This document shows positions 17,280 to 26,031 of a DNA stretch of 64,000 bases, piece after piece. The notes beneath the pieces were generated by a model, which had not been told where the DNA came from, made no database searches, and was given only the letters and a program-made list of their open reading frames with translations. Position 1 is the stretch's first letter, and each line of letters starts with the position of its first letter. The stretch spans positions 1 to 64,000 of the forward strand of contig CALZMQ010000016.1 of assembly GCA_945788625.1 (NCBI GenBank), written 5' to 3'. The stretch is from an uncultured Woeseiaceae bacterium (GTDB taxonomy: Bacteria; Pseudomonadota; Gammaproteobacteria; Steroidobacterales; Woeseiaceae). The position numbers and the translations under genes were made by a program.

Positions 17280-17282
17280 CGA

Positions 17283-18974
17283 TTATTCCCGGGCCAGCCG
17301 CGGTGTCGTCAGGCGCGGCGTTCCGTCGACGGCCAGCAACGAATTGATGATGATCTGTGTCTGTTGCCCCGCAAGCCCGTCGACATCGAGCCGGTGGTCA
17401 CGCTGGAATGCCCTCACGACCTGCTCGAGGTCCGCATCGTATTCGTCGGAGCTCACCTGGCTGCTGGCATAGCGGCTGTCGATGGCGGCGAGACTCTTGC
17501 GCAGCCACACGACCTCCGGACTGTGGGAGCCGGGACCGAGAGCGACGGCCACGCCGCCTGCCGGCCGCCAGAGCAGCATGTACTGGCCGAACCAGGCACT
17601 CGTAATCGCCTCGACGGGGTGTTCGACGCGCACGCCGCCGATCGACAGCTCGGCGCTGTCGCCGTAAATGGCGGTCAGCACGACTTCGTGGTCGTCGCCA
17701 TTGTTGTCGACCAGCGTCAGGATCGCCGGCCGATCCATTTGCCGCAGGCCGGTCCAAGAACCACGCTGATAAAGACAGGCGAGACCCGCTTCACCGGCCT
17801 GCACGCAGCCACCCTTTGCGCTACTTCGGTATTCGAGGCCCCAGGCTTCGAACAGCGAGATCAGAGCGTACGGCGTGCCGGTCAGCTCGCCGGCAAGTTG
17901 CAATTGCTCGTCGAGTGCCGGCTCCGGCGGAGGCTGCTCGGCAATGTCGAGTGCCGGTTCATCCGTAATCTGCGGCGCTTCCTCAGGCGGCGATTCGGCT
18001 GCACTGGATTGCACAGGGTCCGGTTCGGCGGCAATCACTTCCGCCGACGCAAGGGGCATTGCTTCGGGCTGTCGCGTTACGGACCAAACGCTCGCCGCAA
18101 TAATTGCGATTCCGGCGATGCCTGCTGCGGCGGCCAGCGGGCGCAGCCAGGGGGACTTGTCGAGCTGCCCCCTCACTTCGGCCGCGGCGCGGCGAATGAG
18201 CCGCCGCGTTACGCGCCGCGATTCGAGACTGTACGCGCCGAGCAGCGCGCGGTCGCTGATAACGTTGATCAGTCGCGGCACGCCCAGCGACAGGCGAAAG
18301 ATCTCTTTCTTGGCGCCATCGTCGAATACCTCACCCAGCGCGCCGGCGACTTTGAGGCGATGTTCTATGTAGTGTGCCGTCTCGTCGCGCGACAACGGTT
18401 CGAGGTGGTAGCGTCCGGTAATACGTTGCGCAAGCTGGCGCAAGTCGTTGCGAGCCAACAAATCGCGGAGTTCGGGTTGTCCGATCAGGATGATCTGCAA
18501 CAATTTCTGTTTGGCGGTCTCGAGATTCGTGAGCAGGCGCACCTGTTCAAGGACGGCCGGTGCCAGGTTTTGCGCTTCATCGACGACGAGGATGGTCCGC
18601 CGCCCGGCGGCATGCGCTTCCAACAGATGGCGGTTGAGAGCGTCCGTCTGCGCTTTGATGCTGCCCTTGTTGTGCGGCACGTCGATATGGAGTTCCTCGC
18701 ATATGGTCGCGAGGAATTCGATGACCGATAACTGTGGATTGAGAACAACCGCGACGTCGGCATTCTCGGGCATGCGGTTCAGCAGCAGCGTGCGAACCAG
18801 GGTAGTCTTGCCGGTGCCCACCTCACCGGTCAGCTGAATGAAACCGCCACTCTCGGTAACGCCATAGACGAGGTGCGCGAGCGCCTCTCCGTGCCGCTCG
18901 CTCATGAAGAGATAGCGCGGATCCGGTGTTATCGAGAATGGTTTTTCGTTCAGTCCGAAAAAGCTGGTGTACAT
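17283..18974 (-). CDS. gspA: ExeA/GspA-like AAA ATPase with C39-like and peptidoglycan-binding domains
   Basis: A 563-residue inner-membrane ATPase. The N-terminal AAA domain has FGLNEKPFSITPDP, Walker A GEVGTGKTT (about 51-59), Walker B VVDEAQNL and an arginine-rich lid. A single membrane span lies near 281-298. The periplasmic part has a linker, a peptidase-C39-like domain (about 365-480) lacking an obvious catalytic set, and a C-terminal peptidoglycan-binding repeat (VVWLRKSLAAIDSRY ... GLAGQQTQIIINSLL). With GspB it is expected to remodel or bind peptidoglycan for secretin assembly. Close relatives accompany pilus or PEP-CTERM systems, so the partner secretin is uncertain. Confidence 0.88.
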   Translation of the reverse strand: MYTSFFGLNEKPFSITPDPRYLFMSERHGEALAHLVYGVTESGGFIQLTGEVGTGKTTLVRTLLLNRMPENADVAVVLNPQLSVIEFLATICEELHIDVPHNKGSIKAQTDALNRHLLEAHAAGRRTILVVDEAQNLAPAVLEQVRLLTNLETAKQKLLQIILIGQPELRDLLARNDLRQLAQRITGRYHLEPLSRDETAHYIEHRLKVAGALGEVFDDGAKKEIFRLSLGVPRLINVISDRALLGAYSLESRRVTRRLIRRAAAEVRGQLDKSPWLRPLAAAAGIAGIAIIAASVWSVTRQPEAMPLASAEVIAAEPDPVQSSAAESPPEEAPQITDEPALDIAEQPPPEPALDEQLQLAGELTGTPYALISLFEAWGLEYRSSAKGGCVQAGEAGLACLYQRGSWTGLRQMDRPAILTLVDNNGDDHEVVLTAIYGDSAELSIGGVRVEHPVEAITSAWFGQYMLLWRPAGGVAVALGPGSHSPEVVWLRKSLAAIDSRYASSQVSSDEYDADLEQVVRAFQRDHRLDVDGLAGQQTQIIINSLLAVDGTPRLTTPRLARE

Positions 18975-19017
18975 GTCTTCCCGCCGGGAGCGTGGCCGAG
19001 CCCAGATTCTACCCTAA

Positions 19018-19077
19018 GGAACCGCTGATCAATTATTTCCCCGCGGCGCAGCCGCGAAATAATTGATCAGCGGTTCC
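19018..19077. repeat. Long perfect inverted repeat (REP/MITE-like hairpin) downstream of dinB
   Basis: Arms 19018-19038 and 19057-19077 are 21-bp perfect reverse complements beginning GGAACCGCTGATCAATTA. An inner CGCGGC (19042-19047) pairs with GCCGCG (19051-19056), leaving a 3-base loop and a CCC bulge. The hairpin starts 4 bases after the dinB stop. It is too long and lacks a T-run for an ordinary terminator, and looks like a single copy of a dispersed palindromic repeat. It may still act as a 3'-end stabiliser or terminator for dinB or the exeA promoter side. Confidence 0.8.
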
Positions 19078-19081
19078 CAAA

Positions 19082-20254
19082 TCAACGCCGGTCCAAGGTT
19101 CTTGCGCGTCCGAGCGCGTCCGTGCCGAAGCGATCGCGTATTTCGTCGACGGTGCGGTCGACCGGTGTGGAGGTCGCCTCCGGCGCCGCTGCGAACAGGT
19201 CCGGCTGTTCATCCGGTGCGAGATTGCTGCCTCCGACCCCCAGAAGGCGGACTCTCGCACCCGCGTTGCGGCTCAGCCAGGTGTGCAACAGCTCGCGCGC
19301 CACTGCGTATATCTGGTCGGTGCCGTTGGCCGGCGGTGAGACGCTGCGTTGACGCGTAAAGGTCTTGAAGTCGGACTGCCGGATCTTGATTTGCACGGTA
19401 TTGGCGGCGAGACGGTTCTTTCGAAGCCGGCTTGCCGTGCGTTCCGTCAGACGTAGCAGTTCCCGGTCCATGTCGTCAAGGCTGGCGAGGTCCTTGTCGT
19501 AGGTCTCCTCGGCACTGATCGATTTTTCGCCCCGCGCCGGGACGACCGGCCGATCGTCGATCCCGGCGGCGCGGTCGCGCGTCTTGCGTGTGAATCGCCC
19601 GAAGACCGGCTCGAGTTCCCGATCTCCGGCCGTGCGCAGGTCGCGTATCGTGCTTATGCGCAAACCGGCAAGGCGTTTGAGCGTTTCCCTGCCGATCCCG
19701 GGAATCACCGACACCGGCAGCGGGTCGAGTTTGCGCGCGTAGTCTTCGGGTCGAATGACGGTCAGGCCATCGGGTTTGTCGAGGTCCGAAGCGATTTTTG
19801 CAACCAGCTTGTTCTCGGCGACTCCCACCGATGCGGTCAGCTGCGTTTTCTCGACTATGCGCCGCTTGATACTGGCCGCGATATCGACAGGCGAGCCGAA
19901 CAGGGCAACACTCGCCGTCACGTCGAGAAAAGCCTCGTCGAGTGACAGGCCTTCGACTTGCGGGGTGAAGTCCCGGAAGACCGCAAAGATTTGATTCGAT
20001 ACAGACTTGTAATGAGACATGCGCGGCTTTACTCGGCACAGGGTCGGGCAGCGGCGTAAGGCCTCTGCCATCGGCATCGCCGATCGCACACCGAACTTGC
20101 GGGACTCGTAGCTCGCGGCTGCAACCACCCCGCGATTGCTGCCGCCGCCGACGACCAAGGGTTTGCCGCGCAGCTCCGGGTTGTCGCGCTGCTCGACGGA
20201 CGCGTAAAAGGCGTCCATATCGACGTGCAGAATACTGCGGGCAGACTCCGACAC
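19082..20254 (-). CDS. dinB: DNA polymerase IV (Y family)
   Basis: Error-prone translesion polymerase. The catalytic motifs are VDMDAFYASVEQRD near the N-terminus and SLDEAFLDVT (about residues 102-111). The palm/thumb HhH region (IPGIGRETLKRLAGLRI) and little-finger domain follow. 390 residues versus 351 in E. coli, with a short C-terminal extension (VDEIRDRFGTDALGRAR). The start is GTG at 20254, four bases after the ispA stop, so it is expressed with ispA. No room exists for its own LexA box immediately upstream. Confidence 0.95.
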   Translation of the reverse strand: MSESARSILHVDMDAFYASVEQRDNPELRGKPLVVGGGSNRGVVAAASYESRKFGVRSAMPMAEALRRCPTLCRVKPRMSHYKSVSNQIFAVFRDFTPQVEGLSLDEAFLDVTASVALFGSPVDIAASIKRRIVEKTQLTASVGVAENKLVAKIASDLDKPDGLTVIRPEDYARKLDPLPVSVIPGIGRETLKRLAGLRISTIRDLRTAGDRELEPVFGRFTRKTRDRAAGIDDRPVVPARGEKSISAEETYDKDLASLDDMDRELLRLTERTASRLRKNRLAANTVQIKIRQSDFKTFTRQRSVSPPANGTDQIYAVARELLHTWLSRNAGARVRLLGVGGSNLAPDEQPDLFAAAPEATSTPVDRTVDEIRDRFGTDALGRARTLDRR

Positions 20255-20258
20255 CGCC

Positions 20259-21149
20259 CTATTGTCCGCGCTCTACGATAAAGCGGGCGAGCCATTCGAG
20301 AGGCGCCGCCGAATCGCCGAAGTTATCGAGGTGGTGTAACGCGCTGCTCGACAATTCGTCACAGCGCTGCCGGGATGCGTCGATGCCGAACAGGGCAGGA
20401 TACGTTGCCTTGCCGAGTCGCTGGTCCGCGCCGGCCAGCTTGCCAATAACGTGTGTCTCGCCTTCGACGTCGAGAATATCGTCCTTGATCTGGAAGGCGA
20501 CGCCGATCTCGCGCCCGAACGCATCGATCGCCGCAACATCGCTGTCGGCGAGGTCGTCACGCAGCAGGCAGGCCGAAATTACGGCGGCATGAATCAGTGC
20601 GCCGGTTTTCAGCGAGTACATGCGCTCCAGTTCGGTGGCACTCAAAGAACGTCCTTCCGCGGCGAGATCGATCGACTGTCCACCGGTCATGCCGGTCGAA
20701 CCGCAGGCCTCTGCAATCAGCGCGACGAGTCTGTTCTTCGCCCTGTCGGGGACGCCCTGGAGAGCCACCAGCACCGAGAATGCGAGCGGTTGCAGGGCAT
20801 CGGCAGCGAGTATCGCCGTGGCCTCGTCGTACTTTATGTGCACGGTGGGCTTGCCGCGCCGCAGGTCGTCATCGTCCATTGCCGGCAGGTCGTCGTGAAC
20901 GAGCGAGAAAGCGTGAATGAGCTCGATTGCAATCGCGGGCCCGTCCAGGAGTTCTGCATTGACGTCGAGGCACTCGCCGGCAGCGTACACCAGCAACGGC
21001 CGCACGCGCTTGCCGCCGTTGAATACCGCGTAGCGCATTGCCTCGTGGAGTCGCTTCGGACTCGTCGACGAAAGCGGCAGGGCCGCGTCGAGGCCCTGGT
21101 CAACGCGCTCCGTGTACGCTGCAATGCGATCTTTGAATGTGTCGGACAA
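20259..21149 (-). CDS. ispA: Farnesyl diphosphate synthase (short-chain polyprenyl synthase)
   Basis: Condenses IPP with DMAPP and geranyl-PP to farnesyl-PP. 296 residues. The first aspartate-rich motif is DDLPAMDDDDLRRG, with the GKPTVH follow-up. The second is in FQIKDDILDVEGE. GGKRVRPLL is at the N-terminus. It lies divergent to and about 120 bases from the mevalonate gene cluster, so the product IPP/DMAPP and its consumer are neighbours. dinB follows in the same transcript. Confidence 0.94.
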   Translation of the reverse strand: MSDTFKDRIAAYTERVDQGLDAALPLSSTSPKRLHEAMRYAVFNGGKRVRPLLVYAAGECLDVNAELLDGPAIAIELIHAFSLVHDDLPAMDDDDLRRGKPTVHIKYDEATAILAADALQPLAFSVLVALQGVPDRAKNRLVALIAEACGSTGMTGGQSIDLAAEGRSLSATELERMYSLKTGALIHAAVISACLLRDDLADSDVAAIDAFGREIGVAFQIKDDILDVEGETHVIGKLAGADQRLGKATYPALFGIDASRQRCDELSSSALHHLDNFGDSAAPLEWLARFIVERGQ

Positions 21150-21222
21150 GAGCTGCGAACCTGCTTTTCAGGGCTATGTAGCGTACACCGAAATATGCCG
21201 CTGTGCGCGTGTCCGCCTGGGC

Positions 21223-21228
21223 TATAAT
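21223..21228 (+). promoter_or_regulatory. Candidate -10 element (TATAAT) for the mevalonate operon
   Basis: A perfect TATAAT lies 40 bases upstream of the mvaD ATG in the 119-base divergent region between ispA and mvaD. No convincing -35 hexamer is seen 16-18 bases upstream, where the sequence is GC-rich, so the promoter is tentative. Confidence 0.35.
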
Positions 21229-21268
21229 TCGCGTCCCGTGCACTCAGAATAACCAAGGCGTCCTACCT

Positions 21269-22231
21269 ATGCGAGCAACGGCGATTGCCCAGCCGAACAT
21301 CGCGCTCATCAAATACTGGGGCAAGCGCGACCTGCAGCGAAACCTGCCTGCGGTCGGCTCCATCTCCATCACTTTGCGGGATTTATCTACAACGATGAGT
21401 GTCGAGTTCGATGATCCGCTGCCTGCCGACTCGCTGACGATCAACGACATCGACGCGCAGCAGATGCTGCCGCGTATCTCGGCCTGCATTGATCGCGTTA
21501 TTGGCCAGACGCGTCCGCGGGCGCGAATCAACAGCCGCTGCAACTTCCCGGTGGCCGCCGGCCTTGCATCGTCGGCTTCGGCATTCGCGGCCGCGACGCT
21601 GGCGGCTGCTGCGGCAGCGGGCAAATCGTTCGAGCAGGCTGAGCTGGCGAATCTTGCCGGGCGTGCCTCGGGTTCGGCGGCAAGGTCGCTGCTCGGCGGG
21701 TTCGTCGAACTCGAGAACCGCGAAAACGACATATCCGTCGAGACGATTTGCGCAGCGGATGACTGGCCGCTAACGGTGGTCGTCGCGATTACGGAGTCGG
21801 GCCCGAAGGCCGTCGGTTCGACCGAGGCGATGGAAATCAGCCGTAAGACCTCCCCGTTCTACTCGGCCTGGGTCGAACGACAGGCACACGATCTCGGCGT
21901 AGCGCGGCAAGCCGTCTTGCAGCGCGACTTCGAACAACTCGCGGCGATCGCCGAGCACAACTGCCTGAAGATGCACTCGATCATGTGGGCCTCCAGGCCG
22001 CCTGTGGTGTACTGGAATTCGGCCACGATGCGCTGCCTGCAAGCGGTACGAAAACTCCAGCGTGAAGGCACTGCGGTGTTTTTCACGATAGACGCCGGGC
22101 CGCAGCTCAAGGCCGTCTGCCTGCCCGGGGAGGCAGAACGCGTCAGCGCGACGCTGGGCGCAATCGAGGGCGTGTCGGAGGTGATGATGTCGGCGCTGGG
22201 AGGCGCCGCGCGGGTTTTGGACGCATCGTGA
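21269..22231 (+). CDS. mvaD: Diphosphomevalonate decarboxylase
   Basis: ATP-dependent decarboxylation of mevalonate diphosphate to IPP, the last step of the classical mevalonate pathway. A GHMP-fold protein of 320 residues beginning MRATAIAQPNIALIKYWGKR, which is the family hallmark, followed by LPAVGSISITL. The ATP-loop PVAAGLASSASAFAA (about 90-104) and RASGSAARSLLGGFVEL (about 129-145) are present, and the catalytic Asp is expected in the TIDAGPQLK segment. It is the first gene of an overlapping set: its TGA overlaps the GTG of the next gene. Confidence 0.92.
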   Translation: MRATAIAQPNIALIKYWGKRDLQRNLPAVGSISITLRDLSTTMSVEFDDPLPADSLTINDIDAQQMLPRISACIDRVIGQTRPRARINSRCNFPVAAGLASSASAFAAATLAAAAAAGKSFEQAELANLAGRASGSAARSLLGGFVELENRENDISVETICAADDWPLTVVVAITESGPKAVGSTEAMEISRKTSPFYSAWVERQAHDLGVARQAVLQRDFEQLAAIAEHNCLKMHSIMWASRPPVVYWNSATMRCLQAVRKLQREGTAVFFTIDAGPQLKAVCLPGEAERVSATLGAIEGVSEVMMSALGGAARVLDAS

Positions 22232-23205
22232 CCGCGGTGCTTGCGAGCGCACCGGGCAAGGTCGTGTTATGCGGCGAGTACGCGGTACTGGATGGAGCCC
22301 CCGCGGTCGCCATGGCGGTCGATCGACGAGCGCAAGTAACGATGAAACAATTCGATGGCGACTGGCACCGTGTGTCGGCGCCGGGGCACACGCCCGTCGA
22401 GGGCCGATTCGCCGCTGGCGGCAACGGCTGCGAATGGTTGCAGGGCGGCGAGCCATTCGGCGTTGTCGACGCGGTCTGGCGGTCGCTCCGGGTGATCGTG
22501 AACGGGCATCGGTCGATCGAACTGGATACGCGCGCTTTCGTTGACGCGACGACAGGGGCCAAGATCGGCATCGGCTCCAGCGCGGCACTGACCGCGGCAC
22601 TCGCTGCCGCGCTACGCGAGTCGACCGATGTGCTCGATGATGCGCTTGCGGCACACAGGGAATTCCAGCAAGGCAGTGGCAGCGGCGTGGACGTTGCCGC
22701 CGCGGTGTGCGGGGGGCTGATCGAGTACCGCGTGCAGGGCCCGGAGCTCGTTGCACTGACGTGGCCGGACGGCCTGGCTTACCGCCTGATCTGGAGCGGC
22801 GTGCCGGTCAGCACCCGCGAACAGCTGAAACGGCTGCAAGACAACGATCGTGCGGCGTCGCGTGCACGGCTTGCTGCTGCCGCTGAGCGCATGGCCGAGG
22901 CGTGGCGCTCCGCGTCCGCGGCGGCCGTATTGAGCGAGTACCCTGCCTACGTCGAGGTCCTGCGGCAGTTCGGTGTTGACCATGATCTCGGCATATTCGA
23001 TGCTGGCCATGGCCGGATTGCGGCTGCCGCGGCAGAGGCAGGATTGATCTACAAGCCGTGCGGCGCGGGCGGCGGCGACGTCGGCATATTGCTGGGTCCG
23101 CGAGAGGGGCTGCTTGACGATTTCATGAAAGGCGAGCAGGGGTCTGAACTGCAGCAGCTCGAGTGCAGCCTGGATGCAGACGGAATAAGGGTGGAGCGGG
23201 TTTGA
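22228..23205 (+). CDS. Phosphomevalonate kinase (GHMP)
   Basis: Phosphorylates mevalonate 5-phosphate. 325 residues from a GTG at 22228 that overlaps the mvaD stop as GTGA. GHMP motifs: SAPGKVVLCGEYAVLDGAPA at the N-terminus, the ATP-binding loop GAKIGIGSSAALTAAL, then GSGSGVDVAAAVCGGLIEY and the C-terminal PCGAGGGDVGILLG. The assignment to phosphomevalonate rather than mevalonate kinase rests on the GEYAVL/GSGSGVDVA pattern and on the pathway needing this step. A true mevalonate kinase domain is fused in the next gene. Confidence 0.88.
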   Translation: MTAVLASAPGKVVLCGEYAVLDGAPAVAMAVDRRAQVTMKQFDGDWHRVSAPGHTPVEGRFAAGGNGCEWLQGGEPFGVVDAVWRSLRVIVNGHRSIELDTRAFVDATTGAKIGIGSSAALTAALAAALRESTDVLDDALAAHREFQQGSGSGVDVAAAVCGGLIEYRVQGPELVALTWPDGLAYRLIWSGVPVSTREQLKRLQDNDRAASRARLAAAAERMAEAWRSASAAAVLSEYPAYVEVLRQFGVDHDLGIFDAGHGRIAAAAAEAGLIYKPCGAGGGDVGILLGPREGLLDDFMKGEQGSELQQLECSLDADGIRVERV

Positions 23206-25409
23206 ACGATTCCCGGATTTCAGGGCTGTACCGGCTTAGCGTGGCGGAGCGCATCGACGCGCTGCAGCGGACGGGTTGGCTCTCGGCCGACGATGCGGAT
23301 GATTTGCGCAATGGCCGCCAGGTGCTTGCAAGCCGCGCTGCGGACAAAATTATCGAAAACGTGGTCGGCGTATTCGGCCTGCCGTTCGCCATCGCTCCCA
23401 ACTTCGTGGTGAATGGACGTGAACGCCTGGTGCCGCTGGTCGTCGAAGAGCCTTCGATCGTCGCGGCCCTGAGCGGCGCCGCGCGGTGGGCTCGGGATAG
23501 CGGCGGCTTCACGGCGGTTTCCGAGGAATCGTTGCTGGCCGGCCAGGTACACGTGACAAAGGTAGTAGACCCGGACGCTGCGCTGCACGCATTGCAGTCG
23601 GAAAAGCAATCCTTGCTGGATCGCGCGAACGAGGTCCACCCGAGACTGATTGCCAGGGGCGGCGGTGTGCGCGATATTGAATTCCGGCGGCTCGAATTGC
23701 CGGACGGAGCGCCGCTGATCGCCGTACACCTTCTTGTCGACACCTGCGATGCAATGGGCGCCAACCTCGTGAATACGGTGTGTGAAGCTGTCGCCCCGCA
23801 AATTGCAGATGTGTGCCGTGGCGACGTTGCACTGCGCATTCTCTCCAACCTCGCCGATCGCTCGATTGTGACCGCGAGCGTGCGTTATGCGACAGCCGAG
23901 CTTGGCGGCGACGGTATCGACGGCGCCAGCGTTCGTGACGCGATCGCACTGGCGAACGCGATTGCGATGAGCGATCCATATCGCGCTGCGACGCACAACA
24001 AGGGCGTGATGAACGGCGTCGACGCGCTCGCAATTGCAACCGGCAACGACTGGCGTGCGATCGAGGCAGGGGCTCACGCGTATGCCGCGGCGTCAGGGCA
24101 GTATCGGCCATTGACCTCCTGGAGCGTCGATTCGGAGGGCGAACTCGTCGGGGAGATCGCGCTGCCCCTGAAAGTCGGCACGGTCGGCGGCACCCTGGAC
24201 GCGAACCCTGCAGCAGCGCTGGGACTCGCGATCAGTGGCGCGAGGTCGGCGCTGGAGCTTGCAGAGCTGATGGCGGCGGTCGGCCTGGCCCAGAATTTCG
24301 CGGCCTTGCGCGCCTTGGCCGGCAGCGGCATTCAGAAAGGACATATGAGACTGCACGCACGGAGTATCGCGGCGTCGGTTGGAACGCCCGACGAGCACTT
24401 CGACCGGGTGGTAACGAGGCTCGTCGACAGCGGCGAAATCAAGAGCTGGAAAGCCGAGGAAATTCTCGACGACATTGCTGCGTCCGGCGACGACGCCGAC
24501 GCACCACGTGCGTCGGCGGCGGGCAAAGTCATCCTGTTCGGCGAGCATGCCGCGGTGTACGGCCGCCATGCCCTGGCGCTGCCGGTGCCGGACGCCGTGC
24601 GTGCCTCCGTCAGGGCAGGCGGAGACGATGTGACGCTGGCAATCCCAAGCTGGCGTATGCGTAAAGTCCTGGAAGCCGGCGAGTCCGGTGGTATCGATGC
24701 CGCCGTTGCACTCATCCTGCGGGAGCTCGGCCTGCCTTTCACCGGCCTCGCAATCAGCGTCGAGACACGGTTGCCGAGAGCGATGGGCCTGGGATCATCC
24801 GCGGCGATGGCCGTCGCAATTACGCGCGCGATCAGCGACCACGGGAAGCTCGACGTAAGCGATGAACGGGTCAACGAGATAGCGTTCGAGTGCGAGAAGC
24901 TGGCTCATGGCACGCCATCTGGCGTCGACAATACTATCTCGACTTACGCGGCACCCATGCTGTTTCGCAACGATGGCTCCCTGCAGATCGAACGTCTCGA
25001 CCTGGTTGAAACGCCGCCGATCGTAATCGCAAGCAGCGGCACTGCGAGCCTCACGAGCACGCAAGTCGAAGGCGTCAGGCGCCGTTATGACAAGGCGCCT
25101 GCGCGATACTCCGCACTCTTCGACGAGATCGACAGCATCAGCCTTGCCGGTGCCGAATTTCTGCGCTCGCGGGACTACGCCGGGTTGGGATTGCTCATGA
25201 ACGTTTGTCATGGCTTGTTAAACGCTATCGAGGTGTCTACACCGGAACTCGAGCGGATGATCCTTTTGGCGCGGCGTGCCGGCGCAAGCGGCGCGAAGCT
25301 CACCGGCGCCGGCGGCGGCGGCTCGGTCATTGCGCTGTGCCCCGGCGCAGTCGATGAGGTTCGGGAGTCGTATCGACGGGCCGGCTACCAGACGCTGCTC
25401 TTGTCATAA
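23202..25409 (+). CDS. HMG-CoA reductase (class II) fused to mevalonate kinase
   Basis: A 735-residue bifunctional protein. Residues 1 to about 425 are a class II HMG-CoA reductase with ENVVGVFGLP, EEPSIVAA, DAMGANLVN and GTVGGTLDANP. Residues about 436-735 are a mevalonate kinase (AAGKVILFGEHAAVYG, MGLGSSAAMAVAI, GTPSGVDNTIS, KLTGAGGGGS). The start is TTG at 23202, overlapping the previous stop as TTGA with GGTGGAGCGGG upstream. With this start the four catalytic residues fall at Glu83, Lys267, Asp283 and His381, exactly the numbering of the Pseudomonas mevalonii enzyme. An ATG at 23163 is therefore rejected. It makes mevalonate from HMG-CoA and phosphorylates it. Confidence 0.93.
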   Translation: MNDSRISGLYRLSVAERIDALQRTGWLSADDADDLRNGRQVLASRAADKIIENVVGVFGLPFAIAPNFVVNGRERLVPLVVEEPSIVAALSGAARWARDSGGFTAVSEESLLAGQVHVTKVVDPDAALHALQSEKQSLLDRANEVHPRLIARGGGVRDIEFRRLELPDGAPLIAVHLLVDTCDAMGANLVNTVCEAVAPQIADVCRGDVALRILSNLADRSIVTASVRYATAELGGDGIDGASVRDAIALANAIAMSDPYRAATHNKGVMNGVDALAIATGNDWRAIEAGAHAYAAASGQYRPLTSWSVDSEGELVGEIALPLKVGTVGGTLDANPAAALGLAISGARSALELAELMAAVGLAQNFAALRALAGSGIQKGHMRLHARSIAASVGTPDEHFDRVVTRLVDSGEIKSWKAEEILDDIAASGDDADAPRASAAGKVILFGEHAAVYGRHALALPVPDAVRASVRAGGDDVTLAIPSWRMRKVLEAGESGGIDAAVALILRELGLPFTGLAISVETRLPRAMGLGSSAAMAVAITRAISDHGKLDVSDERVNEIAFECEKLAHGTPSGVDNTISTYAAPMLFRNDGSLQIERLDLVETPPIVIASSGTASLTSTQVEGVRRRYDKAPARYSALFDEIDSISLAGAEFLRSRDYAGLGLLMNVCHGLLNAIEVSTPELERMILLARRAGASGAKLTGAGGGGSVIALCPGAVDEVRESYRRAGYQTLLLS

Positions 25410-25435
25410 ACGAACGTTGCGGCGAAGATTCCACG

Positions 25436-26011
25436 ATGAACAGTCAGAACAGAATCGTCTCGTCCGAGAGCGAAGAGTTGATACTTGTCGATCGCGATGA
25501 CAACGAACTGGGGTTTCTCTCGAAATCCCGTTGCCATGACGGCGCCGGTGTTTTGCATCGCGCGTTTTCGCTGTTCCTTTTCAACGATGATGGTGAATTG
25601 CTGCTGCAACAGCGCAGTGCGGCAAAGCGACTGTGGCCGGGTTACTGGTCGAACAGCATTTGCAGTCACCCGCGGCGCGGCGAAACCATGGAAGTTGCAA
25701 CCATGCGCCGGTTGGGCGACGAGCTCAATTTCGAAACGGCGCTCGAGTTTGTCTACCGCTTTTGTTACAGCGCGGAATTCGACGACACGGGCGCCGAAAA
25801 CGAGTCCTGCCACGTGTACGTCGGCAAGGTGCGCGGCCATGTGCGCCCCAATGACAGCGAGATCGCCGACATACGATACGTGCCGGCCCGGGCTGTCGAA
25901 AACGAACTCGCCGCGAATCCCGGGCTTTACACGCCCTGGTTCAAACAGGAGTGGCGCGAGCTCATCACCGCTTATCGTGATCGACTGGCGAATTACTGCA
26001 ATATCGAATGA
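25436..26011 (+). CDS. idi: Isopentenyl-diphosphate delta-isomerase, type I
   Basis: Interconverts IPP and DMAPP, needed because the mevalonate route yields only IPP. A Nudix-fold protein of 191 residues. It shows VDRDDNELGF, HRAFSLFLFN, WPGYWSNSICSHPRRGE (catalytic Cys in the NSICSHP motif), RRLGDELNF and ENESCHVYVG (catalytic Glu region). It lies 26 bases after the fusion gene on the same strand and is convergent with HMG-CoA synthase. Confidence 0.94.
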   Translation: MNSQNRIVSSESEELILVDRDDNELGFLSKSRCHDGAGVLHRAFSLFLFNDDGELLLQQRSAAKRLWPGYWSNSICSHPRRGETMEVATMRRLGDELNFETALEFVYRFCYSAEFDDTGAENESCHVYVGKVRGHVRPNDSEIADIRYVPARAVENELAANPGLYTPWFKQEWRELITAYRDRLANYCNIE

Positions 26012-26031
26012 AGGCGACTGCCGGGCGCGAG

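Noticed and set aside
20255..20300. LexA box for dinB
   Set aside because: dinB starts 4 bases after ispA; no CTG-N10-CAG is present.
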